A stretch of 64,000 nt of DNA, from NCBI RefSeq assembly GCF_025989125.1, contig NZ_JAPDNR010000001.1:310001-374000 (forward strand), written 5' to 3'. This document shows, in pieces, positions 52,535-61,049 of this stretch; position 1 is the first letter of the stretch; each line of letters begins with the position of its first letter. The position numbers were made by a program, and so were the translations under genes. Source of the DNA: Chitinophaga nivalis. GTDB lineage: Bacteria > Bacteroidota > Bacteroidia > Chitinophagales > Chitinophagaceae. The notes under the pieces are model-generated. The model ran no database searches, was not told the DNA's origin, and saw only the letters and a list, made by a program, of their open reading frames with translations.

Positions 52535-54316
52535 TTATATGATCTCCATCTGCTTCATCAGGAAAGTAGCATTCTTGTTACGGGCAATTCCTTCCCGGAT
52601 GCTGTAATCGAAGGATAACTGGTTATGCTGAATGGTACTCTCAAAACAATAGTTCCGGATCTTGTCGGGATAGGTATTTTCCAGCAGCCCCAGTTCCAGG
52701 TCATGTGTAGCAATCATACCCAGACAGTTATATGCCAGGAAATGCTCTATCAGGCTGCGGGAACCGGACAACTTATCTTCGGAGTTGGTACCTTTCAGAA
52801 TCTCATCCAGCAGGATAAATACCCGCGCTCCTGTTTTCAGCTGATGAATAATATGCTGTAAACGCAGCAGTTCTGCCTGGAAATAAGAAGTATGGCTGGC
52901 AATAGAGTCTTTAATCCGCATAGAAGTCATGATCCGCATAGGGCTGAAAACAAAGCGGGCAGCACATACCGGCGCCCCGCACATCCCCAGCAGCAGATTG
53001 GTACCCACACTGCGCAGGAAGGTACTTTTACCAGACATGTTTGATCCTGTTATAATCAGGAACCCTGCCTGTTTACCTACAGCAGCATCATTCTTTACAC
53101 AGGACGATGCCGGTATCAGGGGATGACCGAGGGCAGTTGTTTCCAGTATCATGCTTGCTTCCTGTGGTTCCGGATAGGTAAAATCAGGATGATTGGCAGC
53201 ATAGGTAGCCAGGCTGTTCCACACTTCCAGCTGAGCAATCACACCAAACCAACCATTGATATCTTTTGCATGTTGTACCTTCCAACGTTCCAGCCGGAGA
53301 ATACAATGCAGGTCGTACAGCATCACGGAGTTCAGGAACAACGCCACCAGCAGATTCAAACGCTGATCAAAAGCGCTGCCGATCCGGGATAACTTACGTA
53401 ATGCCTGATCGGCCTCCCGAGCAGCATCCTGCTGCTCCCGCAACAAAGCAGATTGTTGAAAGTTACCGGAACGGATCAGGTGCAGCAATATGGAAAACTT
53501 ATCCAGTATACGTTCTTTGTGCGACATAAGGCTGTACTGCGCCATAATCTTCTTTTGACTACTGCCCAGCAGCAACCAGTTCAGTATAATAATGCCGATC
53601 AGTGGATAATAATGCCCGGTGAGGATATTCAATATAATGGCTAGTACTACCAGCGCGGGGCTCAGCCAGATGGCCACATTCACCAGTTTATTTTGTAAAA
53701 AATCAAATGGCATTTTGAGCCACGCATCTATTTCCCTGCGATCACTTTCTTCTTCTTTGGCCAATATGGCATTCGCAGTAAGCAGTTGCCGGAAATCCAG
53801 CTCCGGTACCAATACCTGCAATGCAGTCTGTGTATCCCTGATCGCAGCGGCTTCCTGCAAAGGGCCTTGCAACGCAGCAGCCAGCTGCTTTTTCCCCGAT
53901 AAGGTGCCCGTACGGTTAATATGCTGAAACAAGGAAGACGGCCCAAATACGTCCAGGTCGCCGCTGTAATCGTGCCGGTCATCAATAAACTCGTGTCCAT
54001 CCTCAAAGGCCGACTCGCCGGTAGTCACGAGTTGCAACTCCCGCTGATTGAGTTCCAGTAAGGTTTTGAACAGTTGTAGCTGTTGCTGCGCGCGCAGATA
54101 ACGCACCAGGAAAAACAGGAACGCAACAATACCAGCTCCGGACAACAGCCACCAGCCAGCCTCCCGGCCATTTCTGAAAAACAACACGCCTCCCAGCACT
54201 ATTACCACAAAGCTGATTAATCGTGCCCAGGATAAGAGGGCTGTCAGCCGCTTACTACTGCTGATTTCCTGCTGAAACTTTTCTATTCGCTGCTGATAAA
54301 TGCTTGCCGGTTGCAT
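52535..54316 (-). CDS. Membrane-bound MutS-like ATPase (domain V only)
   Basis: 593 residues. It lacks the mismatch-recognition and connector domains of MutS. Two hydrophobic pairs occur, near residues 25-72 (LISFVVIVLGGVLFFRN, WWLLSGAGIVAFLFFLV) and 205-250 (VNVAIWLSPALVVLAIILNI, YPLIGIIILNWLLLG). The C-terminal ABC-type MutS ATPase has Walker A ITGSNMSGKSTFLRSVGTNL, the family motif YFQAELLRLQ, Walker B ARVFILLDEILKGTNSEDKL and an ATHDLELG switch. This is a known Bacteroidota family of unknown function. Confidence 0.85.
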   Translation of the reverse strand: MQPASIYQQRIEKFQQEISSSKRLTALLSWARLISFVVIVLGGVLFFRNGREAGWWLLSGAGIVAFLFFLVRYLRAQQQLQLFKTLLELNQRELQLVTTGESAFEDGHEFIDDRHDYSGDLDVFGPSSLFQHINRTGTLSGKKQLAAALQGPLQEAAAIRDTQTALQVLVPELDFRQLLTANAILAKEEESDRREIDAWLKMPFDFLQNKLVNVAIWLSPALVVLAIILNILTGHYYPLIGIIILNWLLLGSSQKKIMAQYSLMSHKERILDKFSILLHLIRSGNFQQSALLREQQDAAREADQALRKLSRIGSAFDQRLNLLVALFLNSVMLYDLHCILRLERWKVQHAKDINGWFGVIAQLEVWNSLATYAANHPDFTYPEPQEASMILETTALGHPLIPASSCVKNDAAVGKQAGFLIITGSNMSGKSTFLRSVGTNLLLGMCGAPVCAARFVFSPMRIMTSMRIKDSIASHTSYFQAELLRLQHIIHQLKTGARVFILLDEILKGTNSEDKLSGSRSLIEHFLAYNCLGMIATHDLELGLLENTYPDKIRNYCFESTIQHNQLSFDYSIREGIARNKNATFLMKQMEII

Positions 54317-54350
54317 GAACTGATATTTGAATGTTGCTGTAAATAAAAAG

Positions 54351-54400
54351 GGATTTTATCACTTATGTTCACAATTTATTGAACATAAATGATAAAATCC
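54351..54400 (-). terminator. Terminator of the GH125 gene
   Basis: Long stem ggattttatca / tgataaaatcc continuing with ttatgttca / tgaacataa (one mismatch between), loop about 8. The minus strand continues CCTTTTTATTT. Confidence 0.75.
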
Positions 54401-54425
54401 CCGGAAGCTCTTCCTGGTGGAATAT

Positions 54426-55856
54426 TTATGCGTACTGTCTTTTCAACAGATCCGGATAATCCTGGCTTACTTTCAGAATCAATTCCCCAAACAAGGTATT
54501 CGCCCAGGCAAACCATTTGCGGGTGAATTTAGTCGGGTCATCTTTCTGATAGGATTCATGAATAAACCCGGTATTACCATCTGTATTCCGCAGCGTTTTA
54601 ATACACTCCGCAATTTCTTCCTTATCATGACTGGTCAATGCCCGCATGATAATACTCATGGGCCAGATATAGTTTTCGCCGGTATGCGGACTACCTACGC
54701 CATCACCATATTTTCCTTTATAGAACCAGGGATGGAAACTGCTCCATACAAAGTGTCTGGAAGCCTGGTACAGCGGATCTTCTGCTGTAGTATAGCCCAG
54801 GTAAGGAATGGATAACAGACTAGGTACATTGGTATCGTCAATGAATAAACGATTACCATAACCATCTACTTCAAAACCATACATGTTACCCAGTTTCGGA
54901 TGCTCTACAATGGCATAGGCTTTAATCGCACGGTCTACCTCGTCTGCCAGGGCACCGCATTCTTTGGCGAAAGCGGCATCTTTATAAACCGTTTCACTGA
55001 TCTCTGCCAGCTGGCGCAAAGACACCACGGCAAACATATTGGAAGGTATCAGGAAAGGCAATACCGTAGCATCATCGGAAGGACGGAAAATAGAAACGAT
55101 CAGCCCTACCGGCAACATCGGTGAACCGTAACCGGAATTAGGCACGGTATCTGACTGCCAGGCGGTTACCCGTTGAAACTTGTACGGCCCTTTCCCATCT
55201 TTACGTTGCTGCTCCTTAAACGTTTTCACGATAGACAAAGCTGCCTGTTTGTATTTATCATCAAATACCTTGGTATCTCCACTGGTTTTCCAGTAGTGGT
55301 AAGCCAAACGTACCGGGTAACAAAGGGAGTCTATTTCCCATTTACGTTCATGCAGTTCCGGTTTCATATCCGTCAGGTCTTTCTCCCATTCACTGCCGGT
55401 AGGCCCGTCATTGAACGCATTGGCGTAAGGATCGATCAGGATGCATTTCACCTGGCGGTTAATTACGCCTGCTACCATCTGCTGCAGTTTGGCGTCTTCT
55501 TTCACCAACGGCAGGTAAGGCCATACCTGGGCAGAAGAGTCGCGCAACCACATCGCATTGATATCACCGGTAATCACAAATGTATCCGGTTTACCATCTA
55601 CTACTTTATAATTGATGGTGGTGTCGAGGGTATTGGGGAAACAGTTTTCAAACATCCACGCCAGCTTGGTATCGGCGATCTGCTTTTTTACTGTTACTAT
55701 TGTTTTTTCAACGGCTTCACTGCTGAATTTACGCTGTGCCAGCGGGGGACGCTGGGAGCTGTAGCCATTCCAGCCGAATACCGTTTTGGGCAATCCCAGC
55801 CCAACAGCCCCTGCAAGCAGTGCGCTGTTCCTGATAAAATCTCTCCTTGCAACCAT
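54426..55856 (-). CDS. GH125 exo-alpha-1,6-mannosidase
   Basis: 476 residues. It begins VARRDFIRNSALLAGAVGLG, a twin-arginine-style signal (Arg4-Arg5-Asp-Phe). Family features are INAMWLRDSSAQVWPYLPLV, NAFNDGPTGSEWEKDLTDMK, HERKWEIDSLCYPVRLAYHY and the C-terminal HESYQKDDPTKFTRKWFAWA then NTLFGELILK. GH125 enzymes remove alpha-1,6-linked mannose by inversion. It is exported folded if the Tat signal works. It could degrade external N-glycans or mannans. Single-gene unit with a terminator. Confidence 0.88.
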   Translation of the reverse strand: MVARRDFIRNSALLAGAVGLGLPKTVFGWNGYSSQRPPLAQRKFSSEAVEKTIVTVKKQIADTKLAWMFENCFPNTLDTTINYKVVDGKPDTFVITGDINAMWLRDSSAQVWPYLPLVKEDAKLQQMVAGVINRQVKCILIDPYANAFNDGPTGSEWEKDLTDMKPELHERKWEIDSLCYPVRLAYHYWKTSGDTKVFDDKYKQAALSIVKTFKEQQRKDGKGPYKFQRVTAWQSDTVPNSGYGSPMLPVGLIVSIFRPSDDATVLPFLIPSNMFAVVSLRQLAEISETVYKDAAFAKECGALADEVDRAIKAYAIVEHPKLGNMYGFEVDGYGNRLFIDDTNVPSLLSIPYLGYTTAEDPLYQASRHFVWSSFHPWFYKGKYGDGVGSPHTGENYIWPMSIIMRALTSHDKEEIAECIKTLRNTDGNTGFIHESYQKDDPTKFTRKWFAWANTLFGELILKVSQDYPDLLKRQYA

Positions 55857-56013
55857 ACTGTATTACGTTTAAGAAAAGCTAAAATAAAAAAGTTTCCCGG
55901 ATTTGCTTAATCGATTTATCAACCCGGGAAGCCCTATACTTAGGCTCATTTCCGCAAAGCATTGCTACACGGGTTTCACAGCGTTTTATCCCGGGCATTA
56001 CCGCTCATAAAAA

Positions 56014-56046
56014 AGCCACGCTACCGGTATTTCCGGTAGCGTGGCT
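56014..56046 (-). terminator. Terminator of icmF
   Basis: 14-bp perfect stem agccacgctaccgg / ccggtagcgtggct, loop tattt, minus strand continuing TTTTTTTATG. Confidence 0.9.
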
Positions 56047-56068
56047 GCTATATTTCACCCGCAGGTGT

Positions 56069-59000
56069 TTACATATTTCTCCGGTATTGTCCGCCTACCT
56101 CATACAAGGCATGGGTAATCTGCCCGAGTGAACAATGTTTCACCGTTTCCATCAGTTCGGCGAACAGGTTGCCGTTGTTGATCGCTACCTGTTGCAACTG
56201 CTTCAACGCCGCGGCATTTTTTTGCTGATGCCGCTGGTAGAAAGCATCCAGGGTACTGATCTGGAATTCTTTTTCTTCGGTTGTAGACCGGATTACTTCT
56301 GCAGGAATAACGGTAGGAGAACCATTCTTGTTGAGGAAGGTATTAACGCCGATGATAGGGAATTCGCCGGTATGTTTCAGGGACTCATAATACAGGCTTT
56401 CTTCCTGTATTTTGTTCCGCTGATACATTCTTTCCATAGCGCCCAGTACCCCGCCTCTTTCCGTGATGCGGTTAAACTCCGTTAATACCGCTTCTTCCAC
56501 CAGATCGGTCAGTTCTTCAATAAAGAAAGATCCCTGTATCGGATTTTCGTTATTGGCAGTACCCAGCTCCCGGTTGATGATGAGCTGAATGGCCATGGCC
56601 CTTCTCACACTTTCTTCCGTAGGCGTGGTAATCGCTTCATCGTACGCATTGGTATGCAGGGAATTACAGTTATCATAGATCGCGTACAGCGCCTGTAAGG
56701 TGGTACGGATATCATTGAAATCTATTTCCTGTGCGTGCAGGCTGCGGCCGGAAGTCTGAATATGATATTTCAGTTTCTGGGAACGATCGTTACCCTTGTA
56801 TTTATTCTTGATGGCTTTCGACCAGATACGACGCGCTACGCGGCCGATAACGGCATATTCCGGATCCATACCGTTGCTGAAAAAGAACGACAGATTCGGT
56901 GCAAAATCATCGATATGCATACCGCGGCTCAGGTAGTACTCTACATACGTGAATCCGTTTGCCAGTGTAAAAGCCAGCTGGGTAATAGGATTGGAACCTG
57001 CTTCCGCAATGTGATACCCGGAAATACTTACCGAATAGAAGTTCCTTACTTTCTGCGTAATGAAGTATTCCTGCACATCTCCCATCAGTTTAAGGGCAAA
57101 TTCGGTAGAGAAGATACAGGTGTTCTGTGCCTGGTCTTCTTTCAGGATATCTGCCTGCACGGTACCACGTACGGTACTGAGTGCGTGCGCCCGGATCTTG
57201 TCATATACGGCTTTATCCAGTACTTCTTCTCCGGAGATACCCAGCAGCTGCAAGCCCAGACCATCATTGCCTTCCGGCAGTCCGCCGTTGTAATGTGGCA
57301 GCGGATGATCCTTGAATTTTTCTTTTATCCGGGCAGTTACCTGTTCGGTGAGGCCCTGTTCGCGGATGTATTTTTCGCATTCCTGGTCAATGGCTGCATT
57401 CATGAAGAAGGCCAGCAGAATAGGCGCCGGACCGTTGATCGTCATGGATACAGAGGTTTTGGGATCACACAGGTCAAAGCCGCTGTACAGCTTCTTGGCA
57501 TCATCCACGGTAGCGATGCTCACACCGGAGTTACCGATCTTACCATAGATATCCGGTCTTACCGCCGGATCTTCCCCATACAACGTTACGCTGTCGAAAG
57601 CCGTAGAAAGGCGTTTCGCCGGCTGGCCCAGCGATACGTAGTGGAAACGTTTGTTGGTTCTTTCCGGTCCGCCCTCACCGGCAAACATGCGGGTAGGATC
57701 TTCCCCTTCCCGTTTCAGCGGAAATACGCCTGCAGCATAAGGGAATTCGCCCGGCAGGTTTTCCGTCAGCTGCCAGCGCAGAATATCTCCCCAGTCTTTG
57801 TACTTAGGCAGCGATATTTTTGGAATACGGCTATGGCTCAGGCTTTCTGTAAACAAAGGCAGCTTGATGACTTTATCCCTTACCTGAAACTCATAGAAGT
57901 CTGCTGTATATTTTTGCTGCAAGGCAGGCCATCCGGCGATGAGCTGGCGGCACTCTTCGTGCAGTTGTTTTTCGAGATGGGTTTTGATATCAGCCAATGC
58001 AGTTGCCTGTGCAGGTTGCAGGTTTACTACGCCCGCTATCTGATACAGCTGGGTAGCCAGCTTACATTGTTCTTCCACCCATTTACCATACTCTCCGATA
58101 GACTCGGAAATTTCTGCCAGGTAACGCACCCGGGCCGGTGGAATGATCTGCGATTTTGTGGTAGTAGATTTCAGGCTTTCGTGGGCCAGCTCTCCGAAAG
58201 GTGCACCGGTTTTCTCCACTACTTTTTCCATTACCTTTTCAAACAACAGGTTAATGCCTGCATCATTGAACTGGGAAGCAATAGAGCCAACTACCGGCAA
58301 TGATTCTTCTTTCGCATCCCACAGGTTGTGGTTGCGTTTATATTGTTTGCGCACATCATGCAAAGCATCCAGTGCGCCGGCTTTATCAAATTTGTTAATG
58401 GCAATCACATCTGCATAATCCAGCATGTTAATCTTTTCAAGCTGGGAAGCCGCACCATATTCCGGTGTCATTACATACAACGATACATCGCAGTAGTCGG
58501 TGATGGCAGTATCGCTTTGTCCGATACCGGAAGTTTCCAGGATGATGAAATCGAAGGCGGCCAGTTTACAGATATCGATGGCTTCCTGGATATGTTCACT
58601 GATGGCTTTATCACTTTCACGGGTAGCCAGGGAACGCATGTAAGCGCGGGGATGATGAATGGAGTTCATGCGGATACGATCTCCCAGCAATGCCCCACCG
58701 GTTTTCTTTTTGGAAGGGTCTACTGAGATCACGGCCACTGTTTTATCGGTATAGTGACGCAGGTAACGGCGTACCAGTTCATCGGTCACGCTACTTTTAC
58801 CGGCACCACCCGTACCGGTAATACCGAGTACCGGTGGCGTTTCGCGGTCGGCCGGCGTATTGGCCAGGTGTGCGCCGGTAGTGGCATCCACCATCACTGC
58901 TTTCCTGGCTTTCTGACCATCCAGTAAAGCTACCGGCAGATCGTTTTCCGCCAGGCTGATACCACGGGCTATGATTTTAGGATTTTTATTTTTCCTGAGC

Positions 59001-59470
59001 TGCGGAATGTCTTCTATGCTGCTACCTTCCTGCAGCGGCTTTATGGCAATATCACACTGCGTTATCAGGTCTTCAATCATGCCTTCCAGGCCCATCTGGC
59101 GGCCATCATCCGGAGAATATAAACGGGCAATGCCATAGGCATGCAGTTCTTCAATTTCCACCGGCAGGATGGTACCACCGCCGCCGCCAAAGATTTTAAT
59201 ATGTCCGCAGCCTTTTTCCTGCAGGAGGTCGTACATGTATTTGAAAAACTCGACGTGCCCACCCTGATAGGAAGTAACTGCAATACCCTGCGCATCTTCT
59301 TCAATGGCACAGTCTACAATTTCTGCAGCAGAGCGGTTATGACCCAGGTGTATGACCTCTGCTCCTTTTGCCTGCATGATACGCCGCATAATGTTGATAG
59401 CAGCGTCATGACCGTCGAATAAAGCTGCTGCTGTAACGATGCGCACCTTATGTTTTGGTGTATATGACAT
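56069..59470 (-). CDS. icmF: Fused isobutyryl-CoA mutase IcmF (methylmalonyl-CoA mutase family)
   Basis: 1133 residues, typical for IcmF. Order: B12-binding domain (about 8-140) with AALFDGHDAAINIMRRIMQA and IFGGGGGTILPVEI; a MeaB-like G-protein domain (about 215-420) with P-loop GITGTGGAGKSSVTDELVRR and INKFDKAGALDAL; then a mutase TIM barrel (about 560-1120) with VSLGQPAKRLSTAFDSVTLY and SVSISGYHIAEAGSNPITQL. It interconverts isobutyryl- and butyryl-CoA, and related substrates, with adenosylcobalamin, and the G domain guards cofactor loading. Monocistronic. Confidence 0.93.
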   Translation of the reverse strand: MSYTPKHKVRIVTAAALFDGHDAAINIMRRIMQAKGAEVIHLGHNRSAAEIVDCAIEEDAQGIAVTSYQGGHVEFFKYMYDLLQEKGCGHIKIFGGGGGTILPVEIEELHAYGIARLYSPDDGRQMGLEGMIEDLITQCDIAIKPLQEGSSIEDIPQLRKNKNPKIIARGISLAENDLPVALLDGQKARKAVMVDATTGAHLANTPADRETPPVLGITGTGGAGKSSVTDELVRRYLRHYTDKTVAVISVDPSKKKTGGALLGDRIRMNSIHHPRAYMRSLATRESDKAISEHIQEAIDICKLAAFDFIILETSGIGQSDTAITDYCDVSLYVMTPEYGAASQLEKINMLDYADVIAINKFDKAGALDALHDVRKQYKRNHNLWDAKEESLPVVGSIASQFNDAGINLLFEKVMEKVVEKTGAPFGELAHESLKSTTTKSQIIPPARVRYLAEISESIGEYGKWVEEQCKLATQLYQIAGVVNLQPAQATALADIKTHLEKQLHEECRQLIAGWPALQQKYTADFYEFQVRDKVIKLPLFTESLSHSRIPKISLPKYKDWGDILRWQLTENLPGEFPYAAGVFPLKREGEDPTRMFAGEGGPERTNKRFHYVSLGQPAKRLSTAFDSVTLYGEDPAVRPDIYGKIGNSGVSIATVDDAKKLYSGFDLCDPKTSVSMTINGPAPILLAFFMNAAIDQECEKYIREQGLTEQVTARIKEKFKDHPLPHYNGGLPEGNDGLGLQLLGISGEEVLDKAVYDKIRAHALSTVRGTVQADILKEDQAQNTCIFSTEFALKLMGDVQEYFITQKVRNFYSVSISGYHIAEAGSNPITQLAFTLANGFTYVEYYLSRGMHIDDFAPNLSFFFSNGMDPEYAVIGRVARRIWSKAIKNKYKGNDRSQKLKYHIQTSGRSLHAQEIDFNDIRTTLQALYAIYDNCNSLHTNAYDEAITTPTEESVRRAMAIQLIINRELGTANNENPIQGSFFIEELTDLVEEAVLTEFNRITERGGVLGAMERMYQRNKIQEESLYYESLKHTGEFPIIGVNTFLNKNGSPTVIPAEVIRSTTEEKEFQISTLDAFYQRHQQKNAAALKQLQQVAINNGNLFAELMETVKHCSLGQITHALYEVGGQYRRNM

Positions 59471-60176
59471 ATCAAAACCGGATTTTAACGAGTGACCCCT
59501 TAAAAAACATAAGCGCAGCGATAGTAGAGTGATCAGTAAAAACCAAAAGCGCTACATGACGATTGCTTTATGACTTTACGGGAAATATGCAAGTTACGGA
59601 AAAAGCCGCTGAAATGCTGGCATAGCACGGGTTTTAACAGAATTAGAATAGATTAAACAGGGCGTTTGTCTTGTTGCAAAATATTTAACTGATCCTGAGA
59701 TAGGTTAGTTTTTCCCTAAAATGACTTTCCCTTGTACAGATAAATCCATACAAGGGAAAGTATAAGTAAGACACCAGGCAATAGTGCTTAGCGGCCTTAT
59801 TGCTTCATAACGTGGAACTATTAAATCAACTATTGATAAATTATATGATTTCTAAAATTATTATGTCGGATGTTTTTATGAAAAAGGAATTTTATCACTA
59901 CTGCTAAAGCTTCAAACGGGTCGCGTATCATTTTTGGTTTTCAGCACACATCACAAAGTGTGATTTTCTTAGGATGTGTATTTCTTACACAATCTTAATT
60001 AAATTTTTGTTAAAAACAAAGTTTTTTTTCAGCTATTCGCGGAATATAATTTACGGAAAAAGTTTAACAGGCACAAGAGGGCTGTTCCTCCACGAAAGCG
60101 GGGAAAAGAAAGGGGCCAAACGGTGCAGGAAGTAGGAAAGATATTATCCGGCTAAACAGTCATTACCGGCAACGGA
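59471..60176. other. 706-base gap between icmF and the Nudix-like regulator
   Basis: No gene is supported on either strand. It includes the icmF promoter region, and a 13-bp inverted repeat, actttcccttgta (59724-59736) with tacaagggaaagt (59749-59761), loop of 12, which could be a terminator or operator. The rest is AT-rich, with no tRNA, exact promoter box or relic that I can see. Confidence 0.45.
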
Positions 60177-60887
60177 TCAGAAACCAATTCCCAGGTAACG
60201 CTTTTTGCGTTGGTCGTATTTATCGAAGTTAAACCGGTATAGCCGGGCAGGACGATGTGGCACATCCGCTTCTTCTTCATTCAGATCCATCAGCAAATCC
60301 ATCGACAGAAATTTCTTCCGGAAATTCCGGCGATCCAGCTGCACATCCAGTATTGCTTCATAGAGATTCTGTAATTCACGGAGAGAGAACTTCCGGGGCA
60401 ACAGGTTAAATCCGATAGGCTGTACCATCACCTGCTGTTTCAGGCGTTCATGACAGGTATCCAGGATCTGTTTATGATCAAAGGCCATCTGATGCAGGTC
60501 TTTCACACTGTGCCAGTGAAGCTCATTGTTATGCATCTTCAGCTCTACGTGCTCAATGTTTACAAGCGAATAATAAGCAACCGTGATAACCCGGCCGGCA
60601 GGATGCCGGTTGATAGCGCCAAAAGTCTGCACCTGCTCCATATACACGTTATCCAATCCGGTACGGGCTTTCAGCACCCGGTAGGCTGCTTCATCCAGCT
60701 CTTCTTCCGGGCGCACAATATCACCCAGCAAAGACCATTTACCTTTGTATTCTTTGAGATCCGATTCTATCAGTAATACTTTCAGCTCATCATCATTAAA
60801 GCCAAAAATGACACAGTCCACCGAAATGGCGACTTTGAAATAATCTTTTATCTCAACAAGATGCGTATTGATGTTTTTGGTGTACAT
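60177..60887 (-). CDS. NrtR-like regulator: degenerate Nudix domain plus winged helix
   Basis: 236 residues from the ATG at 60887 (MSMYTKN or the Met two codons later); the open frame reaches 60935. The N-terminal ~150 residues have the Nudix fold with FKVAISVDCVIFGFNDDELK and LLGDIVRPEEELDEAAYRVL, but the Nudix-box Glu residues of RExxEE are replaced (RVLKARTGL), so hydrolysis is unlikely. The C-terminal part (KFSLRELQNLYEAILDVQLD then RRNFRKKFLSMDLLM) is the winged-helix DNA-binding domain of NrtR/AraR-type regulators. It binds a sugar or NAD-related ligand; no operator identified. Confidence 0.85.
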   Translation of the reverse strand: MYTKNINTHLVEIKDYFKVAISVDCVIFGFNDDELKVLLIESDLKEYKGKWSLLGDIVRPEEELDEAAYRVLKARTGLDNVYMEQVQTFGAINRHPAGRVITVAYYSLVNIEHVELKMHNNELHWHSVKDLHQMAFDHKQILDTCHERLKQQVMVQPIGFNLLPRKFSLRELQNLYEAILDVQLDRRNFRKKFLSMDLLMDLNEEEADVPHRPARLYRFNFDKYDQRKKRYLGIGF

Positions 60888-61049
60888 AGACATCATATAG
60901 GACGTGGAATTACAGTAAACGCGGAAAATTATCAATAATCAAATGAAAGAAAAAAATACCACATTTAATACAAAAAGTGACGAATTTTTTAGATAGTTAT
61001 ATTTAACCCTAAAAGATAAGTTTAAATTTACAGCTCACTTTCATATATT

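Noticed and set aside
56735..58303. 522-residue open frame on the plus strand
   Set aside because: It is antisense to icmF, which is complete and strongly conserved; the frame has no coding features.
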